Assembly (NCBI GenBank): GCA_900315835.1
Contig: ONAR01000008.1
Coordinates: 1 to 64,000 of the forward strand
Source of the DNA: an uncultured Prevotella sp.
GTDB taxonomy: Bacteria > Bacteroidota > Bacteroidia > Bacteroidales > Bacteroidaceae
DNA length: 64,000 nt
Reading direction: 5' to 3'
The position numbers and the translations under genes were made by a program. This document shows, one piece after another, positions 1-8,553 of the stretch (positions within the stretch are counted from its first letter, which is position 1; each line of letters starts with the position of its first letter). The notes below the pieces were generated by a model. The model was not told the origin of the DNA. It did not search any database and was given only the letters and a program-made list of their open reading frames with translations.

Positions 1-89
1 CCCTGAAGTTTTAGTAGTTAAACATTGGGACATCAAGCCCGTTAATTAATACATGGAGTAAGACTCCGCTATAAAGTTACTAAAAAACT

Positions 90-104
90 ACGGCATTCTG
101 CCGT
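90..104. terminator. Small hairpin, possible terminator
   Basis: A perfect 6-bp inverted repeat (ACGGCA / TGCCGT) with a 3-nt loop lies in the otherwise featureless first 200 bases. It may end a gene lying off the left edge. There is no clear T-tract, so support is weak. Confidence 0.25.
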
Positions 105-175
105 CTTCAAGCTATTATTTGCGCAGTGGCCTCGACTTTTTTATCCAACTGGTGTAAAATCAGAATAATTTTATG

Positions 176-183
176 TAAGTTTG
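176..183 (+). promoter_or_regulatory. Bacteroidota -7 box (TAAGTTTG)
   Basis: TAAGTTTG matches the Bacteroidota -7 consensus TAnnTTTG and lies 24 bases upstream of the Rpn-family ATG at 208. No good TTTG -33 element sits 19-21 bases upstream. An AAGAAAGGA stretch at 191-199 is a plausible ribosome-binding site. Confidence 0.45.
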
Positions 184-207
184 CAGCAAAAAGAAAGGAC
201 GTATAAG

Positions 208-1105
208 ATGGAAGACGACAACAAGTACATTCGCTTCGATTGGGCCGCCAAGCGCATGCTTCGCGACAAGGCCAACTTTGGTGTGTTGGAGGGACTCATC
301 ACCGTTCTGCTCAATGAGCCGGTGCATATCATCGAGATACTTGAGAGCGAAAGCAATCAAGAGGACTACGATGACAAGTACAACCGTGTGGACATAAAGG
401 CCCGCGACAGTAAGGGCGACATCATTATCGTTGAGATACAGCAGGCCCGCGAGCTCTACTATCTTGAGCGCGTGCTTTACGGAGTGGCAAAGACCATTAC
501 CGAACACATCTCGCTTGGCGAAAAATACGACAAGGTGAGCAAGGTGTATTCCATCAGCATCCTGTATTTCGACCTGGGGCAGGGCGCCGACTATCTATAC
601 CACGGCCAGACGTCGCTCGTGGGCGTCCATACCAAGGACACACTGAAAATCACCTCGCGCGACAAGGGTTTCATCAAGATAAAGACGCCCAAGGAAATCT
701 TCCCGGAATACTTCATCATCCGCGTCAATGAGTTTAATAAGGTGGCCAAGACGCCTCTCGAGGAATGGATTGACTATCTCAAGAATGGCCATATCAAAGA
801 AGACACCAAGGCTCCCGGCCTGCAGGAAGCCCGCCAGAAGCTGCAATACCTGAAGATGAACAAGGCTGAGCGCAAGGCCTACGACCGCCATATCGACAAC
901 ATCATGGTGCAGAACGACGTGCTGGATACCGCAAAGCTGGAAGGACTTGAGGAAGGTCGCGCAGAAGGTCGCGCGGAAGGGACTCGAGGAAGGCCGAACT
1001 GAAACGAATATCGAGCACGCACGGAAGATGAAGGCCAAAGGACTGGACACAGCCCTAATCAGTGAAATCACTGGGCTGGATAAGGCGGAGATTGAGAAAC
1101 TGTAG
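208..1105 (+). pseudogene. Rpn-family PD-(D/E)XK nuclease, frameshifted near its C-terminus
   Basis: This belongs to the Rpn recombination-promoting nuclease / putative transposase family (PD-(D/E)XK fold). The ATG at 208 follows AAGAAAGGA and gives MEDDNKYIRFDWAAKRML, the usual family N-terminus. The active-site region reads YNRVDIKA ... IIIVEIQQ, supplying the acidic residues and the E-x-Q motif. The reading frame stops at 1002 just after a GRAEGRAEG repeat. The next frame, from about 983 to the TAG at 1103-1105, encodes the normal family ending (LEEGRTETN ... ALISEITGLDKAEIEKL). Removing one G from the GGG at 979-981 restores a single frame. The gene is therefore either recently inactivated, phase-variable at this spot, or affected by a sequencing error. 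It stands alone, with GH92 downstream. The family is certain; the functional state is not. Confidence 0.8.
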
Positions 1106-1196
1106 CTAACCACAGTCCTTTCCCGTCTAACTCACGCAGAATAAAGCCTCCTTCCCCGTCTGACACACACTGAATAAATCAACTATAATAAAACCA

Positions 1197-3488
1197 ATGA
1201 ATTATTTCCTTAAAACAACCGGGCTCTCACTCCTGTGCAGCATGATGCTGACAACCGGCGTAAAGGCCAACAACCCTGTGGAGTACGTCAACCCGCTCGT
1301 GGGCTCAGAGTCAACGTTCCAACTCTCCACCGGCAACACCTACCCCATCATCGCCATGCCGTGGGGCATGAACTTCTGGACGCCGCAGACCGGTAAGATG
1401 GGCGACGGATGGACCTATTCGTATACGGCGACAAAGATAAGAGGTCTGAAGCAGACCCACCAGCCCAGTCCGTGGATCAACGACTACGGCTGCTTCGCGC
1501 TGATGCCCATCACGGGCGCCCCCGTCTTCGACGAGACCAAGAGGGCCAGTTGGTTCTCCCACAAGGCTGAGACGGCAAAGCCTTATTACTACAGCGTCTA
1601 CCTCGCCGACTACGACGTCACCGCCGAAGTGGTGCCCACCGAGCGCGCGGCCCTCTTCCGCCTCACCTTCCCCAAGAGCGACAGCAGTTTCGTGGTCATT
1701 GACGCCTACGACCGAGGATCGTCGGTCACCATCCTGCCTGAGCAGCGCAAGATTATCGGCTACACCACGAGGAACAGCGGCGGCGTGCCCGATAACTTCA
1801 AGAACTACTTCGTGATGGAGTTTGACCACCCCTTCACCTTCACCTACACCTACGCCGTGAGCGACGGCCGTCTCGACAGCCACGCCACCACGGCCACCTG
1901 CAACCATGCCGGTGCCATCGTGGGCTTCAGCACCCGGCGCGGCGAGAAGGTCCACGTGAGGGTAGCCTCATCATTCATCAGCCCCGAACAGGCCGAGCGC
2001 AACCTCAATGAGTTGGGCGATGCCAATTTCGACCGCCTCGTCGCCAAGGGTCAGCAGCGATGGAACGACATCTTGAACCGCATCGAGGTGAACGACGACA
2101 ACACCGACCACCTGCGCACGTTCTACTCCTGCCTCTACCGCTCACTGCTGTTCCCCCGCCAGCTGTTCGAGTACGGCGCCGACGGCCAGCCCATCCACTA
2201 CAGCCCCTACAACGGTAAGGTGCTGCCGGGCCGCATGTACACCGACACCGGCTTCTGGGACACCTTCCGCGCGCTCTTCCCATTGCTCAACCTGATGTAC
2301 CCCGAGGTGAGCACACAGGTGCAGGAGGGACTCGTCAACGCCTACAAGGAAAGCGGATGGCTGCCCGAATGGGCTTCACCCGGTCACCGCGACTGCATGG
2401 TGGGCAACAACTCGGCCTCTATCGTCGCCGACGCCTATCTCTGCGGACTGCGCGGCTACGACGCCGAGACGCTCTGGAAGGCTGTCACCCACGGTGCCAA
2501 TGCAGCTCATCCGACGATTTCGTCAACGGGCCGGCGTGGCGTCGAATACTACAATAAGCTCGGCTATGTGCCTTACGATGTCAAGATCAACGAGAATGTG
2601 GCGCGCACACTGGAGTACGCCTACGACGACTGGTGCATCTATGAATTCGGCAAAGCACTGGGCAAGTCGCGCAAGGAACTGGCGCCCTATCGCCGCCACG
2701 CGCTCAACTACCGCAACGTGTTCGACAGCGAGACCCACCTCATGCGCGGCAGGAATGCCGACGGCAGCTTCGAGAAACCTTTCAATCCCCTCAAATGGGG
2801 CGATGCCTTCACCGAGGGCAATAGCTGGCACTACACGTGGTCGGTGTTCCATAATCCCAAGGATCTCATCCGGCTGATGGGCGGCAACGGCAACTTCTGC
2901 GCCATGCTCGACTCGGTGTTCAACCTTCCGCCAATCTTCGACGACAGCTATTACGGTCAGGTCATCCACGAAATCAGGGAGATGCAGATTATGAATATGG
3001 GCAACTACGCCCACGGCAACCAACCCATCCAGCATGCCATCTACCTCTACGACTACGCTGGGCAGCCGTGGAAAGCGCAGTACTGGGTGCGTGAGGTGAT
3101 GGACCGCCTCTATAACGCCCAGCCCGACGGCTACTGCGGTGATGAGGACAACGGACAGACGTCGGCGTGGTATGTGTTCTCCGCCCTCGGTTTCTACCCG
3201 GTTTGTCCCGGCTCCGGCCAGTATGCGCTCGGCACGCCCTATTTCAAGCAGGTCACCCTGCACATGCCCAGCGGAAAGACGACACAGATATCGGCTCCGG
3301 CCTGCAGCAAGGACAACCGCTACGTCAATGCGCTCAGCCTCAACGGTGCGGCTTACACCCACAACTACATCACCCGCGACGCCCTGATTAACGGCGCCAC
3401 GCTCGTGTTTGATTTAGGCCATAAGCCCAATAAGACCAGGGGAACGGCTGAGGGCGACGCGCCCTACTCCTTCGCCGATGAGAAGTAA
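1197..3488 (+). CDS. GH92 family alpha-mannosidase, exported
   Basis: This is a glycoside hydrolase family 92 enzyme, a calcium-dependent exo-alpha-mannosidase family that trims mannose from N-glycans or yeast mannan. The 763 residues are the normal length. Residues 1-24 form a signal peptide, and an N-terminal beta-sandwich begins at VEYVNPLVGSES. The (alpha/alpha)6 catalytic domain has typical GH92 stretches: TDTGFWDTFRALFPLL, WLPEWASPGHRDCMVGNNSAS, EGNSWHYTWSVFHN and CGDEDNGQTSAWYVFSALG. The NEDNGQ-like motif appears here as DEDNGQ. It is probably periplasmic or surface-exposed, with no lipobox seen. It is a single-gene unit ended by the hairpin at 3493-3517, with no Sus genes beside it. 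The family is certain; the exact linkage specificity is not. Confidence 0.93.
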   Translation: MNYFLKTTGLSLLCSMMLTTGVKANNPVEYVNPLVGSESTFQLSTGNTYPIIAMPWGMNFWTPQTGKMGDGWTYSYTATKIRGLKQTHQPSPWINDYGCFALMPITGAPVFDETKRASWFSHKAETAKPYYYSVYLADYDVTAEVVPTERAALFRLTFPKSDSSFVVIDAYDRGSSVTILPEQRKIIGYTTRNSGGVPDNFKNYFVMEFDHPFTFTYTYAVSDGRLDSHATTATCNHAGAIVGFSTRRGEKVHVRVASSFISPEQAERNLNELGDANFDRLVAKGQQRWNDILNRIEVNDDNTDHLRTFYSCLYRSLLFPRQLFEYGADGQPIHYSPYNGKVLPGRMYTDTGFWDTFRALFPLLNLMYPEVSTQVQEGLVNAYKESGWLPEWASPGHRDCMVGNNSASIVADAYLCGLRGYDAETLWKAVTHGANAAHPTISSTGRRGVEYYNKLGYVPYDVKINENVARTLEYAYDDWCIYEFGKALGKSRKELAPYRRHALNYRNVFDSETHLMRGRNADGSFEKPFNPLKWGDAFTEGNSWHYTWSVFHNPKDLIRLMGGNGNFCAMLDSVFNLPPIFDDSYYGQVIHEIREMQIMNMGNYAHGNQPIQHAIYLYDYAGQPWKAQYWVREVMDRLYNAQPDGYCGDEDNGQTSAWYVFSALGFYPVCPGSGQYALGTPYFKQVTLHMPSGKTTQISAPACSKDNRYVNALSLNGAAYTHNYITRDALINGATLVFDLGHKPNKTRGTAEGDAPYSFADEK

Positions 3489-3492
3489 ACAA

Positions 3493-3517
3493 AATGGCCG
3501 GCTCCCTGCCGGCCATT
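3493..3517. terminator. Hairpin terminator after GH92
   Basis: A perfect 10-bp stem (AATGGCCGGC / GCCGGCCATT) with a 5-nt loop starts 5 bases after the GH92 stop and is followed by an AT-rich run. It lies between convergent genes and may serve both strands. Confidence 0.75.
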
Positions 3518-3529
3518 ATTATTGTATAA

Positions 3530-3625
3530 CATTGGCTATAGCGCTGTCTTGAATTGCGTTATAGCCATTGATTGACTACGCTAAAGCCATTGCTTGACTT
3601 GCATTACAGCAATGCCTTGACTTCA
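3530..3625. repeat. Degenerate ~22-bp tandem repeat reaching into the LOG gene 3' end
   Basis: Three to four imperfect units resembling TAnAGCCATTGnTTGACTnC run through the 3' flank of the leftward LOG-family gene, and the last unit contains its stop codon and final codons. The copies look like duplicated and decayed gene-end sequence. Confidence 0.45.
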
Positions 3626-4128
3626 TCGAGATTGCCGGCCACTTGGATGAAGTCGGTCCAATGGCCGCGTACGAAGCCCTTCGCCTCGAGGTCGTCGAGG
3701 GCATGAATGAGCGGTTGCCAGAAACCCTTCATGTCGTAAAGCACCACACGCTTATCATGGTAGCCGATGGTGTGGCTGCCGGCGACGGTGAAAATCTCGT
3801 CGAGCGTGCCGATGCCGCCGGGCAGCGCCACGCACACATCGCTCTGCGCGAGCATGATGTCCTTGCGGTCGGAGAGGTTATCGCAGGGGATGTCTACATC
3901 GAGATAGTCGGGGATGCGGCGGTTGGATAGAATACGGGGTATGACGCCAATGGTCTGGCCGCCACTGTTGTGCACCGCCAGTCCTATGGTGCGCATCAGA
4001 CCGCGGTCGGCACCGCCATAGACTAAGGTGTGGCCGTGCTCGCCCATCCAACGGCCGAACGCTTCGGTGAGGGTGAAAAAGTCGGGGTCAATGTGGTCAT
4101 TGGCCGCGCAAAATACTGCTATCTTCAT
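3604..4128 (-). CDS. LOG-family Rossmann protein (TIGR00730)
   Basis: This LOG/TIGR00730-family protein is related to cytokinin riboside 5'-monophosphate phosphoribohydrolases, which release bases from nucleoside monophosphates. The signature PGGIGTLDEIFTV matches the PGGxGTxxE motif, and YGGADRGLM matches the conserved YGGxxxGLM. I chose the start MKIAVFCAAN at 4128 instead of the more upstream in-frame ATG, because homologues begin at this beta strand and the preceding 17 residues are unlike the family. That gives about 174 residues, which is typical. It is monocistronic and convergent with GH92. The physiological substrate in bacteria of this group is unknown. Confidence 0.85.
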   Translation of the reverse strand: MKIAVFCAANDHIDPDFFTLTEAFGRWMGEHGHTLVYGGADRGLMRTIGLAVHNSGGQTIGVIPRILSNRRIPDYLDVDIPCDNLSDRKDIMLAQSDVCVALPGGIGTLDEIFTVAGSHTIGYHDKRVVLYDMKGFWQPLIHALDDLEAKGFVRGHWTDFIQVAGNLDEVKALL

Positions 4129-4246
4129 CTGATTGTCATTTAGCTTTGCTTTCGCCGGACCGGCATCGGAACCGGCCAACGGTGCAAAGATACCGCTTTT
4201 TTATTTAAATAACAGGATTTTTAGCAAGTTAACCAACTGAAATTCG

Positions 4247-4254
4247 TATCTTTG
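4247..4254 (+). promoter_or_regulatory. -7 box (TATCTTTG) for the DEAD-box helicase
   Basis: TATCTTTG fits TAnnTTTG and lies 26 bases upstream of the TTG start at 4281. It supports transcription beginning just before that start. Confidence 0.55.
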
Positions 4255-4280
4255 CACCATCACAATTAATTGAGAATTAT

Positions 4281-6194
4281 TTGAAGACTTTTGAAGAACT
4301 TGGCGTCAGCGAAGTGATACGCCGCGCCATTGAAGAACTGGGCTTTGAACACCCCATGCCCGTACAAGAAGAGGTTATCCCGTATTTATTGGGCGATGGC
4401 AACGATGTCATCGCACTCGCGCAGACGGGCACCGGCAAGACCGCCGCGTATGGCATACCGGTATTGCAGAAGACCGACGCCACGTCGCGCGACACGCAGG
4501 CGCTCATCCTCAGCCCCACGCGTGAGCTGTGTCTGCAGATTGCCGACGACCTCACCTCATTTGCCAAATACATCCCCGGCATGCACGTCATCCCGGTGTA
4601 TGGCGGCGCCAGCATCGTGACGCAGATGAACGAACTGCGTCACGGTGCGCAGGTCATCGTGGCCACGCCCGGCCGACTCATCGACCTCATGGAGCGCGGT
4701 AAGGTGGACCTGAGCACACTGAAGAACATCGTGCTCGACGAAGCCGACGAGATGCTCAACATGGGCTTCTCCGACAGCATCAACGCCATCTTCGACCATG
4801 TGCCCGACGACCGCAATACGCTGCTGTTCTCGGCCACAATGAGCAAGGAGATTGAGGACATCGCAAAGAACTACCTGCACGACTACAAAGAGATTGTGGT
4901 GGGATCGCGCAACGAAGGCGCCGAGAACGTCAACCACATCTACTATCTCGTCAATGCCAAGGACAAATATCTCGCGCTGAAGCGCATCGTGGACTATTAC
5001 CCGCGCATCTACGCCATCATCTTCTGCCGCACCAAACTGGAGACGCAAGAGGTGGCCGACAAACTCATCAAGGACGGTTACAACGCCGAGGCGCTCCACG
5101 GTGACCTGTCGCAGCAGCAGCGCGATCTCACCATGCAGAAGTTCCGTAACCACCTGACGCAGCTCCTCGTGGCTACCGACGTGGCCGCACGCGGACTCGA
5201 CGTGGACGACCTGACGCACGTCATCAATTACGGACTGCCCGACGACATTGAGAACTATACCCACCGCTCAGGCCGCACGGGACGCGCCGGTAAGAAGGGC
5301 ACGTCGATATCCATCATCCACACCCGGGAGAAGTATAAGGTGCGCAACATCGAGAAGACCATCGGTAAGGAGTTTGTCGACGGTACGCTGCCCACGCCGG
5401 AAGAGATTTGCAAGAAACAGCTCTACAAGGTGATGGACGACATCATGAAGACCGATGTCGACGAGGATCTCATCGCGCCCTATATGCCCGACATCAACCG
5501 GCAGTTTGAATACGTCGACAAGGAAGACATCATCAAGAAGATGGTAAGCATCACCTTCGGCCGCTTCCTCGATTACTACAAGAACGCACCGGAGATTGTA
5601 AAGCCCACCACTTCGCGCAAAGGCAGCAGCGACGACCACAAGGGTAAGAGCGACGGCCGGCGCCGAGGCAATGGCGGCGAGCGCGGTCAGCGTGGTCCAC
5701 GTAAGGCCGAGAGTGGCTTCCGCCGGCTGTTCATCAACCTCGGTAAGGCCGACGGCTTCTATCCGGGTGAGATTATGCAGTTTGTCAATCACCATATCCA
5801 CGGACCGAAGCAGGAGATTGGCCACATCGACCTGCTGTCGCGCTTCTCTTACATTGAGGTGCCTGAGCAGGATGCCAACAAGGTGATGGCAGCGCTCAAT
5901 GGAACGCGCTACAAGGGTCGTGAGGTGCGCTGCAACGATGCCGACGAAACCGCGCACAAGGAGCCGCGGAAGGATGGCTACAAGGGCCGCAAGCACGACG
6001 ACAGCTACGCCGGTAAGCGCGACGACAGTCATGCAGGCAAGCGCGGCGCCCGCCCAGCGAAGTATCAGCAAGCCGAAGACGACGGCAACGACGACTGGCG
6101 CGCACTGATGCAGCAACATGAAGTAAAGCTGAAGGGTAAGGAGCCCGACTTCTCTGAAGAGGGGTGGGCACGCCGCTTTCCTAAGAAGAAATAA
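4281..6194 (+). CDS. DEAD-box ATP-dependent RNA helicase with DbpA-type RNA-binding domain
   Basis: This is an RNA helicase probably acting in ribosome assembly or RNA remodelling. The start is TTG at 4281; it gives the family N-terminus MKTFEELGVS, and no ATG fits. Core motifs are in order: Q-motif near residues 20-33, AQTGTGKT (47-54), PTREL, VLDEADEML, LFSATM, and YTHRSGRTGRAGKKG. A charged linker near residues 450-480 precedes an RRM-like DbpA/CsdA RNA-binding domain (RLFINLGKADGFYPGEI ... YIEVPE). The last 100 residues are a basic, Gly/Lys/Asp-rich tail ending RRFPKKK, which probably adds nonspecific RNA affinity. It is 637 residues long and monocistronic. DeaD/CsdA or DbpA naming is ambiguous, so no symbol is given. 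Confidence 0.93.
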   Translation: MKTFEELGVSEVIRRAIEELGFEHPMPVQEEVIPYLLGDGNDVIALAQTGTGKTAAYGIPVLQKTDATSRDTQALILSPTRELCLQIADDLTSFAKYIPGMHVIPVYGGASIVTQMNELRHGAQVIVATPGRLIDLMERGKVDLSTLKNIVLDEADEMLNMGFSDSINAIFDHVPDDRNTLLFSATMSKEIEDIAKNYLHDYKEIVVGSRNEGAENVNHIYYLVNAKDKYLALKRIVDYYPRIYAIIFCRTKLETQEVADKLIKDGYNAEALHGDLSQQQRDLTMQKFRNHLTQLLVATDVAARGLDVDDLTHVINYGLPDDIENYTHRSGRTGRAGKKGTSISIIHTREKYKVRNIEKTIGKEFVDGTLPTPEEICKKQLYKVMDDIMKTDVDEDLIAPYMPDINRQFEYVDKEDIIKKMVSITFGRFLDYYKNAPEIVKPTTSRKGSSDDHKGKSDGRRRGNGGERGQRGPRKAESGFRRLFINLGKADGFYPGEIMQFVNHHIHGPKQEIGHIDLLSRFSYIEVPEQDANKVMAALNGTRYKGREVRCNDADETAHKEPRKDGYKGRKHDDSYAGKRDDSHAGKRGARPAKYQQAEDDGNDDWRALMQQHEVKLKGKEPDFSEEGWARRFPKKK

Positions 6195-6220
6195 AAACCA
6201 TCAACTCATTCTATAACACT

Positions 6221-7360
6221 ATGATGCAAAAAACAATTCTCTTGAGTGCAGCAATGACCTTGCTCACCATAGGCGCCTCTGCCGCCGGCAACAACGGCAA
6301 GACCTCTTTCAAAGGAAAGATGGAGGGCCTGGGCGACAGCCTCATCGTGCTGTCATTTAACAACAATCGCACGCAACCCATCGACACGGTGGCAGTGAAG
6401 GACGGACAATTCGACTTCACCATCAGCGTCAGCCAACCGCAGGACATCTACATCTGCACCCCAGGCACACTGCGCCGCAAAGAGCGCAAGGGCTTCATGG
6501 CCGTTGCCGTTCCCGGCGAGAGTGCCGTCATCAACGGCGACTTGAGCAAGAACTACTACTTCTCTGGCAGTAAATTCTACCAGCAATACGACGCCATCGA
6601 CCGCGCCAATGAGGCCGCCATGCGCCCCATCATGATGCTGCAGGACTCGCTGACAGCACGCATGAAGAACGGTGAACCCGAGTCAAAGATTATGGAGGAA
6701 TATGACAAGAAGGAGCCTGCCCTGCTGAAGACAGCCAACAACCAGATGCTCGACTTCATCGCCAAAAACACCAATTCGGAGGGCGTAGCGGCTTACATCC
6801 CTCGTCTGAGCAATCTGGAGATGATGAAGAAGGCCGCCGGCATGCTGAGCGATGAGGTGAAAAACGGACGCATGAAGCCCTACTACCAGCACGCCATTGA
6901 CGACGCCCAGCGTCGTGCCGACGAGGCCGCCGCTCAGCAGAAGAAGCAGGGAGCCGGCGTCGAAGCACCCAACTTCACCCTCAACGACCTCAACGGCAAA
7001 CCGCTGTCGCTGGCCAGCCTCAAGGGCAAATACGTGCTGCTTGACTTCTGGGGCACGTGGTGCATCTGGTGTGTACGCGGCATTCCAAAGATGAAGGAAT
7101 ACTACAACAAGTATAAAGGCAAATACGAGATCCTCAGCATCGACTGCAATGAGACGCAGGATAAGTGGAAGGCCGGCGTGAAGAAGTACGAGCTGCCGTG
7201 GCTCAACGTCTACTGTCCCAACAATGCCACCGTGCTCGAGGACTACGGCATCACTGGTTTCCCGACGAAGATCCTCATCGGTCCCGACGGCAAGATTGTA
7301 AAGACGTTCATCGGCGAAGACCCCGCCTTCTATGAGTTCCTCGACGAACAGTTCAAATAA
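6221..7360 (+). CDS. TlpA-like thiol-disulfide oxidoreductase with N-terminal DUF4369
   Basis: This is an exported thioredoxin-fold protein of the Bacteroidota DUF4369-TlpA architecture. Residues 1-22 form a signal peptide ending ASAAG. The N-terminal beta domain (DUF4369, about 25-130) is followed by a helical linker and an AhpC/TSA-TlpA domain from about residue 250. The active site is WGTWCIWC (cysteines near 280 and 283), so it has a CIWC redox pair, and the cis-proline region is GITGFPTKILI. It probably reduces periplasmic disulfides or cytochrome c precursors; relatives are sometimes induced by oxidative stress or bile. The gene is 26 bp downstream of the helicase but may be transcribed separately. 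A strong hairpin follows it. Confidence 0.88.
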   Translation: MMQKTILLSAAMTLLTIGASAAGNNGKTSFKGKMEGLGDSLIVLSFNNNRTQPIDTVAVKDGQFDFTISVSQPQDIYICTPGTLRRKERKGFMAVAVPGESAVINGDLSKNYYFSGSKFYQQYDAIDRANEAAMRPIMMLQDSLTARMKNGEPESKIMEEYDKKEPALLKTANNQMLDFIAKNTNSEGVAAYIPRLSNLEMMKKAAGMLSDEVKNGRMKPYYQHAIDDAQRRADEAAAQQKKQGAGVEAPNFTLNDLNGKPLSLASLKGKYVLLDFWGTWCIWCVRGIPKMKEYYNKYKGKYEILSIDCNETQDKWKAGVKKYELPWLNVYCPNNATVLEDYGITGFPTKILIGPDGKIVKTFIGEDPAFYEFLDEQFK

Positions 7361-7409
7361 GCGGGCTAATCAACCAACCGTTGCAACAAGTAGGCCTTCG
7401 GCCTGACAA

Positions 7410-7444
7410 CAATCCCCGCCTTGCTCAGCGCAAGGCGGGGATTG
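7410..7444. terminator. Strong 14-bp hairpin terminator
   Basis: A perfect 14-bp inverted repeat (CAATCCCCGCCTTG / CAAGGCGGGGATTG) with a 7-nt loop lies between the convergent TlpA-like and PfkB genes. A smaller hairpin (AGGCC TTC GGCCT) precedes it at 7392-7404. Confidence 0.8.
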
Positions 7445-7445
7445 C

Positions 7446-7527
7446 CGTTCTATAGCGTCTATAGTTTCTATAGTATCTATAGCGTCTATCGTTTCTATAG
7501 CTTCTATAGCCTCTATCTCGTCTATTT
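7446..7527. repeat. 9-bp tandem array, consensus TCTATAGnn (copy 1)
   Basis: About nine consecutive 9-mers have a constant TCTATAG core and two variable bases (GC, TT, TA and so on). The array abuts the 3' end of the PfkB kinase gene. The same array type occurs at 53947-54085. Confidence 0.85.
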
Positions 7528-8460
7528 TCCTTCCCTCTGCAGCCGCTCTCCGAACTCCTTCGACACGTAGTTGTAGAGGCTCTTGCAGGCTTCGGCGGAG
7601 AATTCGAGCGCGCAGCCGATGATGTTATCCCACTGCTGCTCACTCAGGCCCTGGTCGATATCGTGGCGCGTGATGCCATACTTCAGCATGCCATAGATGA
7701 AACCGGCATTGAAGTTGTCGCCTGCGCCGATGGTGCTCACCGTGGGCGTATCCACGACGGGGTAGCTCTTGCGGAACCCGTTCTCTGCCCGCAAGTCAAC
7801 AGGCTCGGCGCCATGAGTGTAAATAAACTTCTTGCAGTAGAAGGAAATCTCAGCGTTGTAGACCTTATCAGAGTCATCCATCTTGTAAAGCACCTTGAAA
7901 TCCTCCCAACTGCCCCGTACGATGTCGGCATATTCGAGGTTCTCCAGGTAGTTGGGCGTGATACGCATCACCTCGTCCTTGTGCGACGGCCGGAAGTTGA
8001 CGTCGTAATAGATGATGGCGCCGTGGCTGCGCGCATAGTCGAGCAGACCGACAATCTGCGGCCGGATGACGGGGTTGACGGCATAATAAGAGCCGAACAA
8101 TACGATGTCGTCGGGCTGGATATCGGGGTAAGAGAAGTCGAGCTGGTCGTGGGGATGGTCCTTATAAAAGATGTACTGCGCATCGTTGTTCTCGTCGAGG
8201 AAGGCCAGCGAGATAGGCGAACGAGAGCCTGGAAAGACATTGACATTGCTCGTATCAACGTGGTTCTCCTTCAAGAAATTGATGATATTCTGCCCCACCC
8301 TGTCGTGTCCGGCCTCACAGATGAATGCCGTAGGCACACCGGCTCGCGCCAGGGAAATGATTGCATTGAACGACGAGCCCCCGGGGTAGGCACCGATGGG
8401 TTGCTCGTTGCGGAAGATGATGTCAAGCACCGTCTCACCTATTCCTATTACTTTTCGCAT
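7522..8460 (-). CDS. PfkB-family carbohydrate kinase (fructokinase-like)
   Basis: This is a ribokinase-fold sugar kinase that phosphorylates a furanose or hexose using ATP. The start at 8460 (MRKVIGIGETVLDIIF) is preferred over the longer in-frame extension because homologues begin here. PfkB signature 1 is GAYPGGSSFNAIISLARAG near residue 25-45. Signature 2 contains the anion hole and catalytic base in STIGAGDNFNAGF near residue 255. The length of 312 residues is normal. It is divergent from the M16 protease gene, with a TAnnTTTG box between them. There are no neighbouring sugar transport genes, so fructose as substrate is only a guess from overall resemblance. Confidence 0.9.
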   Translation of the reverse strand: MRKVIGIGETVLDIIFRNEQPIGAYPGGSSFNAIISLARAGVPTAFICEAGHDRVGQNIINFLKENHVDTSNVNVFPGSRSPISLAFLDENNDAQYIFYKDHPHDQLDFSYPDIQPDDIVLFGSYYAVNPVIRPQIVGLLDYARSHGAIIYYDVNFRPSHKDEVMRITPNYLENLEYADIVRGSWEDFKVLYKMDDSDKVYNAEISFYCKKFIYTHGAEPVDLRAENGFRKSYPVVDTPTVSTIGAGDNFNAGFIYGMLKYGITRHDIDQGLSEQQWDNIIGCALEFSAEACKSLYNYVSKEFGERLQREGK

Positions 8461-8485
8461 AATGGATGAATTGGTATTACGCGTG

Positions 8486-8493
8486 CAAAGATA
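8486..8493 (-). promoter_or_regulatory. -7 box (TATCTTTG on minus strand) for the PfkB kinase
   Basis: The plus strand reads CAAAGATA, giving TATCTTTG on the minus strand, 25 bases upstream of the kinase start. It shares the short divergent intergenic region with the M16 protease promoter. Confidence 0.5.
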
Positions 8494-8526
8494 TAAAAAA
8501 TATTGGCCTCTGTTCGCTTTTTTATG

Positions 8527-8534
8527 TAAATTTG
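8527..8534 (+). promoter_or_regulatory. -7 box (TAAATTTG) for the M16 protease
   Basis: TAAATTTG lies 19 bases upstream of the ATG at 8554, with a TTG triplet about 21 bases further upstream as a weak -33. It resembles the promoter at 176-183 (TATGTAA-TTTGCAGC in both). Confidence 0.5.
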
Positions 8535-8553
8535 CAGCCAAAAAGCAAGAACA

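Noticed and set aside
7446-7527. Possible CRISPR arrays among the tandem repeats (also 42235-42345, 48217-48348, 53947-54085)
   Set aside because: Units are 8-22 bp with no unique spacers and no cas genes nearby.
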